Shown here one piece after another: positions 7,113 through 8,465 of a stretch of DNA of 8,465 bases. The stretch is from the NCBI GenBank assembly GCA_049583715.1, contig JBAUWJ010000325.1, forward strand, positions 1 to 8,465, written 5' to 3'. Position 1 is the first letter of the stretch. Each line of letters opens with the position of its first letter. Origin of the DNA: JAANXG01 sp049583715. GTDB lineage: Bacteria; Pseudomonadota; Gammaproteobacteria; Arenicellales; JAANXG01. The notes under the pieces are model-generated. The model was given only the letters and a program-made list of their open reading frames with translations, had not been told where the DNA came from and made no database searches. The position numbers and the translations under genes are program-made.

Positions 7113-7311
7113 TGCTCTCGCCAAGACGCCAAGAACGCCAAGAAATGAATTAGCTTGATTCCGCCGAGCCCATCTGGAGTGTGGGAAGGCAGCGCTCTAT
7201 AAACAGCAGCCGTTCGACACTTTCCCGCTGACTGCCGGTCAGGGCACTCCACGGATTCCGGCGAAGCTGATTATCTCTCCCCTTGGCGTGCTTGGCGTCT
7301 TGGCGAGAGCA
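7113..7311. repeat. 199-bp palindromic element with 30-bp inverted end repeats
   Basis: The left end (7113-7142) and right end (7282-7311) are inverted copies matching at 29 of 30 bases. Each is built of a near-tandem CGCCAAG unit: the left arm reads CGCCAAGACGCCAAGAACGCCAAG in pieces of 7-9 bases. Further arms nest inside and share the same centre near 7212: AATTAGCTT (7148-7156) with AAGCTGATT (7264-7272), TGGAGTG (7175-7181) with CACTCCA (7245-7251), and GGCAG (7188-7192) with CTGCC (7232-7236). The whole element can therefore fold as one long imperfect hairpin. It encodes no credible protein and shows no clear target-site duplication. From memory, CGCCAAG/CGCAAAG-type arms recur between genes in many bacterial genomes, so a non-autonomous mobile repeat is likely. 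It sits between convergent operons and may also stop transcription from both sides. Confidence 0.8.
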
Positions 7312-7346
7312 CAAAACAACGTCACTCTTCCTGCACGCGGACGGCG

Positions 7347-7907
7347 TCACTCGTTGAAGCGACGGTGCAGCAGGTAGTCCAGCGAGACGCGGCCGGGGCC
7401 GCGTATGGCCAGGAAGGCGAGCAGGAAGACCCACAAGGCGCGCTGGTCGAGTATCGTCGAATCCGAAAGATGGTCGAAGTATGCGCCGATAGCCTGGGGG
7501 CCCGCTTTCAGGAAGAAGATGTCCACGTAGCTCTGGACGAAGACGAAGACGATCATTCCGAGCGAGGCGAGACGCGTGAACAGACCGAGCACGATCAGAA
7601 CGGGCAGGAGGAGCTCGCTGTACGCGCCGAGGTAGACGATGATGTGGTAGGGAAAGAACGGGATCTGGGAAGCGTCGTAGGAGTAATGCTCCACGACCGT
7701 CGGCAGGATCTGGAAATAGGCATTGTCGCTGACCGTGAAAACGCCTGGAAATCCGTGCCCGAATTTCTTCGAAGAGGAGTTCAGGAAATACACGAGCAGC
7801 ACGGCGGCGAAGACCAGCCTCGCCAGCAAGCCGGGAAACCAACTGTCCAGTCGTTCCTGTACGGTCTCGAAGATCCTGTCGTGCAACGCGACGATTTTCG
7901 TAATCAT
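7347..7907 (-). CDS. DoxX-family membrane protein of a bufferin/Gig-type operon
   Basis: This 186-residue inner-membrane protein has four hydrophobic segments at about 27-44, 89-109, 113-131 and 156-169. DoxX landmarks are visible: R30 at the head of helix 1, SSSKKFG after it, YSELLLPVLIVLGLFTRLAS across helix 2 and the loop, and RGPGRVSLDYLL at the C terminus. DoxX proteins have no uniform enzymatic role. In the bufferin (bufABCD), Haemophilus hvf and Cupriavidus gig operons a DoxX protein (called BufD or GigT) is the last gene after the DUF2063 partner protein, exactly the arrangement seen here, so a role in export, quinone-linked redox or membrane handling of the modified peptide is likely but unproven. 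The long loop between helices 1 and 2 (about 45 residues) is typical of this subgroup. ATG 7907 overlaps the upstream TGA as ATGA, indicating coupling. Confidence 0.85.
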   Translation of the reverse strand: MITKIVALHDRIFETVQERLDSWFPGLLARLVFAAVLLVYFLNSSSKKFGHGFPGVFTVSDNAYFQILPTVVEHYSYDASQIPFFPYHIIVYLGAYSELLLPVLIVLGLFTRLASLGMIVFVFVQSYVDIFFLKAGPQAIGAYFDHLSDSTILDQRALWVFLLAFLAIRGPGRVSLDYLLHRRFNE

Positions 7908-8465
7908 GTTTCTTGTTCTTCCGGCAGGTTGACGTCGACAACCGCGCCGATCCGAAAGATCAGTTCGAGCGCGGTTGCCAGATCGAAGTCCTCGACCTCG
8001 TCCATGGCCTGCTGCGCGGCGCTGCCGAGGCAAACACCGCGCTCGAGCGCGGCCAGGAATACGCTGTCGCCCGGAGGCAGGGTACGGACCTCCACGTGCA
8101 GCCCGGGCCTGAGGATGGCGGCCCGTTCCGGGCGACTCATGTCCACTTCGCCGGCGCTGTCGGGGGCGACGCCGGCGGACCAGAGAGACACCACCGGCCA
8201 GCGCGATCCGATCAGGCTGAGCGAGGGATGCAGAGCCAGGGTCGTCGAGAGCAGAGCGGACTCCGGCGCGGCCGCGAGCCGCCCGATGCCCGCCGGCTCT
8301 GCGTCGCCCGCGTGCAGGGCCTTCATGCGGGCCCACTCCAGGCGGGCCACGTCGCCGAGGTACGGCACGCCGGCCGCGGACGGGAAGGCATCCAGGAAAT
8401 CCCCGAAGGTCTCGCCATAGAGCAGCAGCACCGGCTGCCGCGGTGGATGCGCATCGATATAAGCC
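7904..8465 (-). CDS. bufC: BufC/HvfC-type (DUF2063) maturation partner protein, N terminus beyond the window
   Basis: The gene enters from the right edge; 187 codons are visible with no stop upstream of 8431, so the GTG at 8431 is not the real start. The visible part begins AYIDAHPPRQPVLLLYGETF and continues DFLDAFPSAAGVPYLGDVAR then LEWARMKALHAGDAEP. These are the hallmark central motifs of the family: the PP-P-LxxYGxxF block, the LPYLADVARLEWA block and the HAxDA block. The missing N-terminal part would be the helical domain once labelled putative DNA-binding. Later, LHPSLSLIGSRWPVVSLW and the LGSAAQQAMDEVEDFDLATALELI helix match the C-terminal domain. BufC-type proteins recruit the precursor peptide for the DUF692 multinuclear iron oxidase BufB, which converts Cys to copper-binding heterocycles in bufferins. 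Its stop overlaps the DoxX start. I am confident of the family; that this copy works on a bufferin is inference from the operon order. Confidence 0.85.
   Translation of the reverse strand, partial: AYIDAHPPRQPVLLLYGETFGDFLDAFPSAAGVPYLGDVARLEWARMKALHAGDAEPAGIGRLAAAPESALLSTTLALHPSLSLIGSRWPVVSLWSAGVAPDSAGEVDMSRPERAAILRPGLHVEVRTLPPGDSVFLAALERGVCLGSAAQQAMDEVEDFDLATALELIFRIGAVVDVNLPEEQET

Noticed and set aside
7113..7311. CRISPR-like or tandem repeat array, suggested by the repeated CGCCAAG units
   Set aside because: The units are only 7-9 bases, occur as three per arm in opposite orientations, and have no spacers; the structure is one inverted-repeat element.
7150..7344. Protein-coding content inside the palindromic element on the - strand
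   Set aside because: The frame has no start with a ribosome site inside the element and translates the repeat arms themselves; it stops within the element.
7365..8420. A 351-codon open frame on the + strand opposite the DoxX and BufC genes
   Set aside because: Both - strand genes have clear family motifs and a coupled ATGA junction; the + strand translation is a low-complexity mirror of them.

Overview
The window is high-GC, densely coding bacterial DNA. Gene content (a complete Liv-type ABC importer, a gamma-glutamylcyclotransferase-like protein, a BufC/DoxX pair) and base composition suggest a proteobacterium, probably a gammaproteobacterium of the Ectothiorhodospiraceae/Chromatiales kind. 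The phylum is a reasonable inference; anything finer is a guess, because there is no rRNA or marker gene here.

Left part (1-2209, + strand): about 400 bases with no supportable gene are followed by three small genes. These are a short exported protein with a CHKG...GD...C motif, a gamma-glutamylcyclotransferase-like protein that overlaps it by ATGA, and a VOC/glyoxalase-fold protein 51 bases further on. Then come about 700 bases without a convincing gene. They hold two adjacent hairpins, the second with an 11-bp stem, a GCAA loop and a T-rich tail, and later a promoter with a perfect TATAAT.

Centre (2210-7026, + strand): a five-gene operon encodes a periplasmic substrate-binding protein, two membrane permeases (LivH, LivM type) and two ATPases (LivG, LivF type). 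Spacing is very tight after the binding protein (gaps of 56 and 2 bases, a 1-base overlap, then 2 bases). Together they form a complete high-affinity importer of the branched-chain/hydrophobic amino acid (HAAT) family. The true substrate cannot be read from the sequence. The LivF-type ATPase has an unusual N-terminal extension of about 40 residues.

Right part (7027-8465): a 199-bp, almost perfectly symmetric palindromic element (29 of 30 matching end repeats, further nested arms) lies between convergent operons. Beyond it, on the - strand, are a DoxX-family membrane protein and, overlapping it by ATGA, the C-terminal part of a BufC/HvfC (DUF2063) protein that runs off the right edge. This pair is the downstream half of a bufferin/Gig-type operon. 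Such operons make copper- or gold-responsive, post-translationally modified peptides using a DUF692 multinuclear iron oxidase. The precursor peptide and the oxidase would be expected just outside the right edge. This is the most interesting biology in the window.
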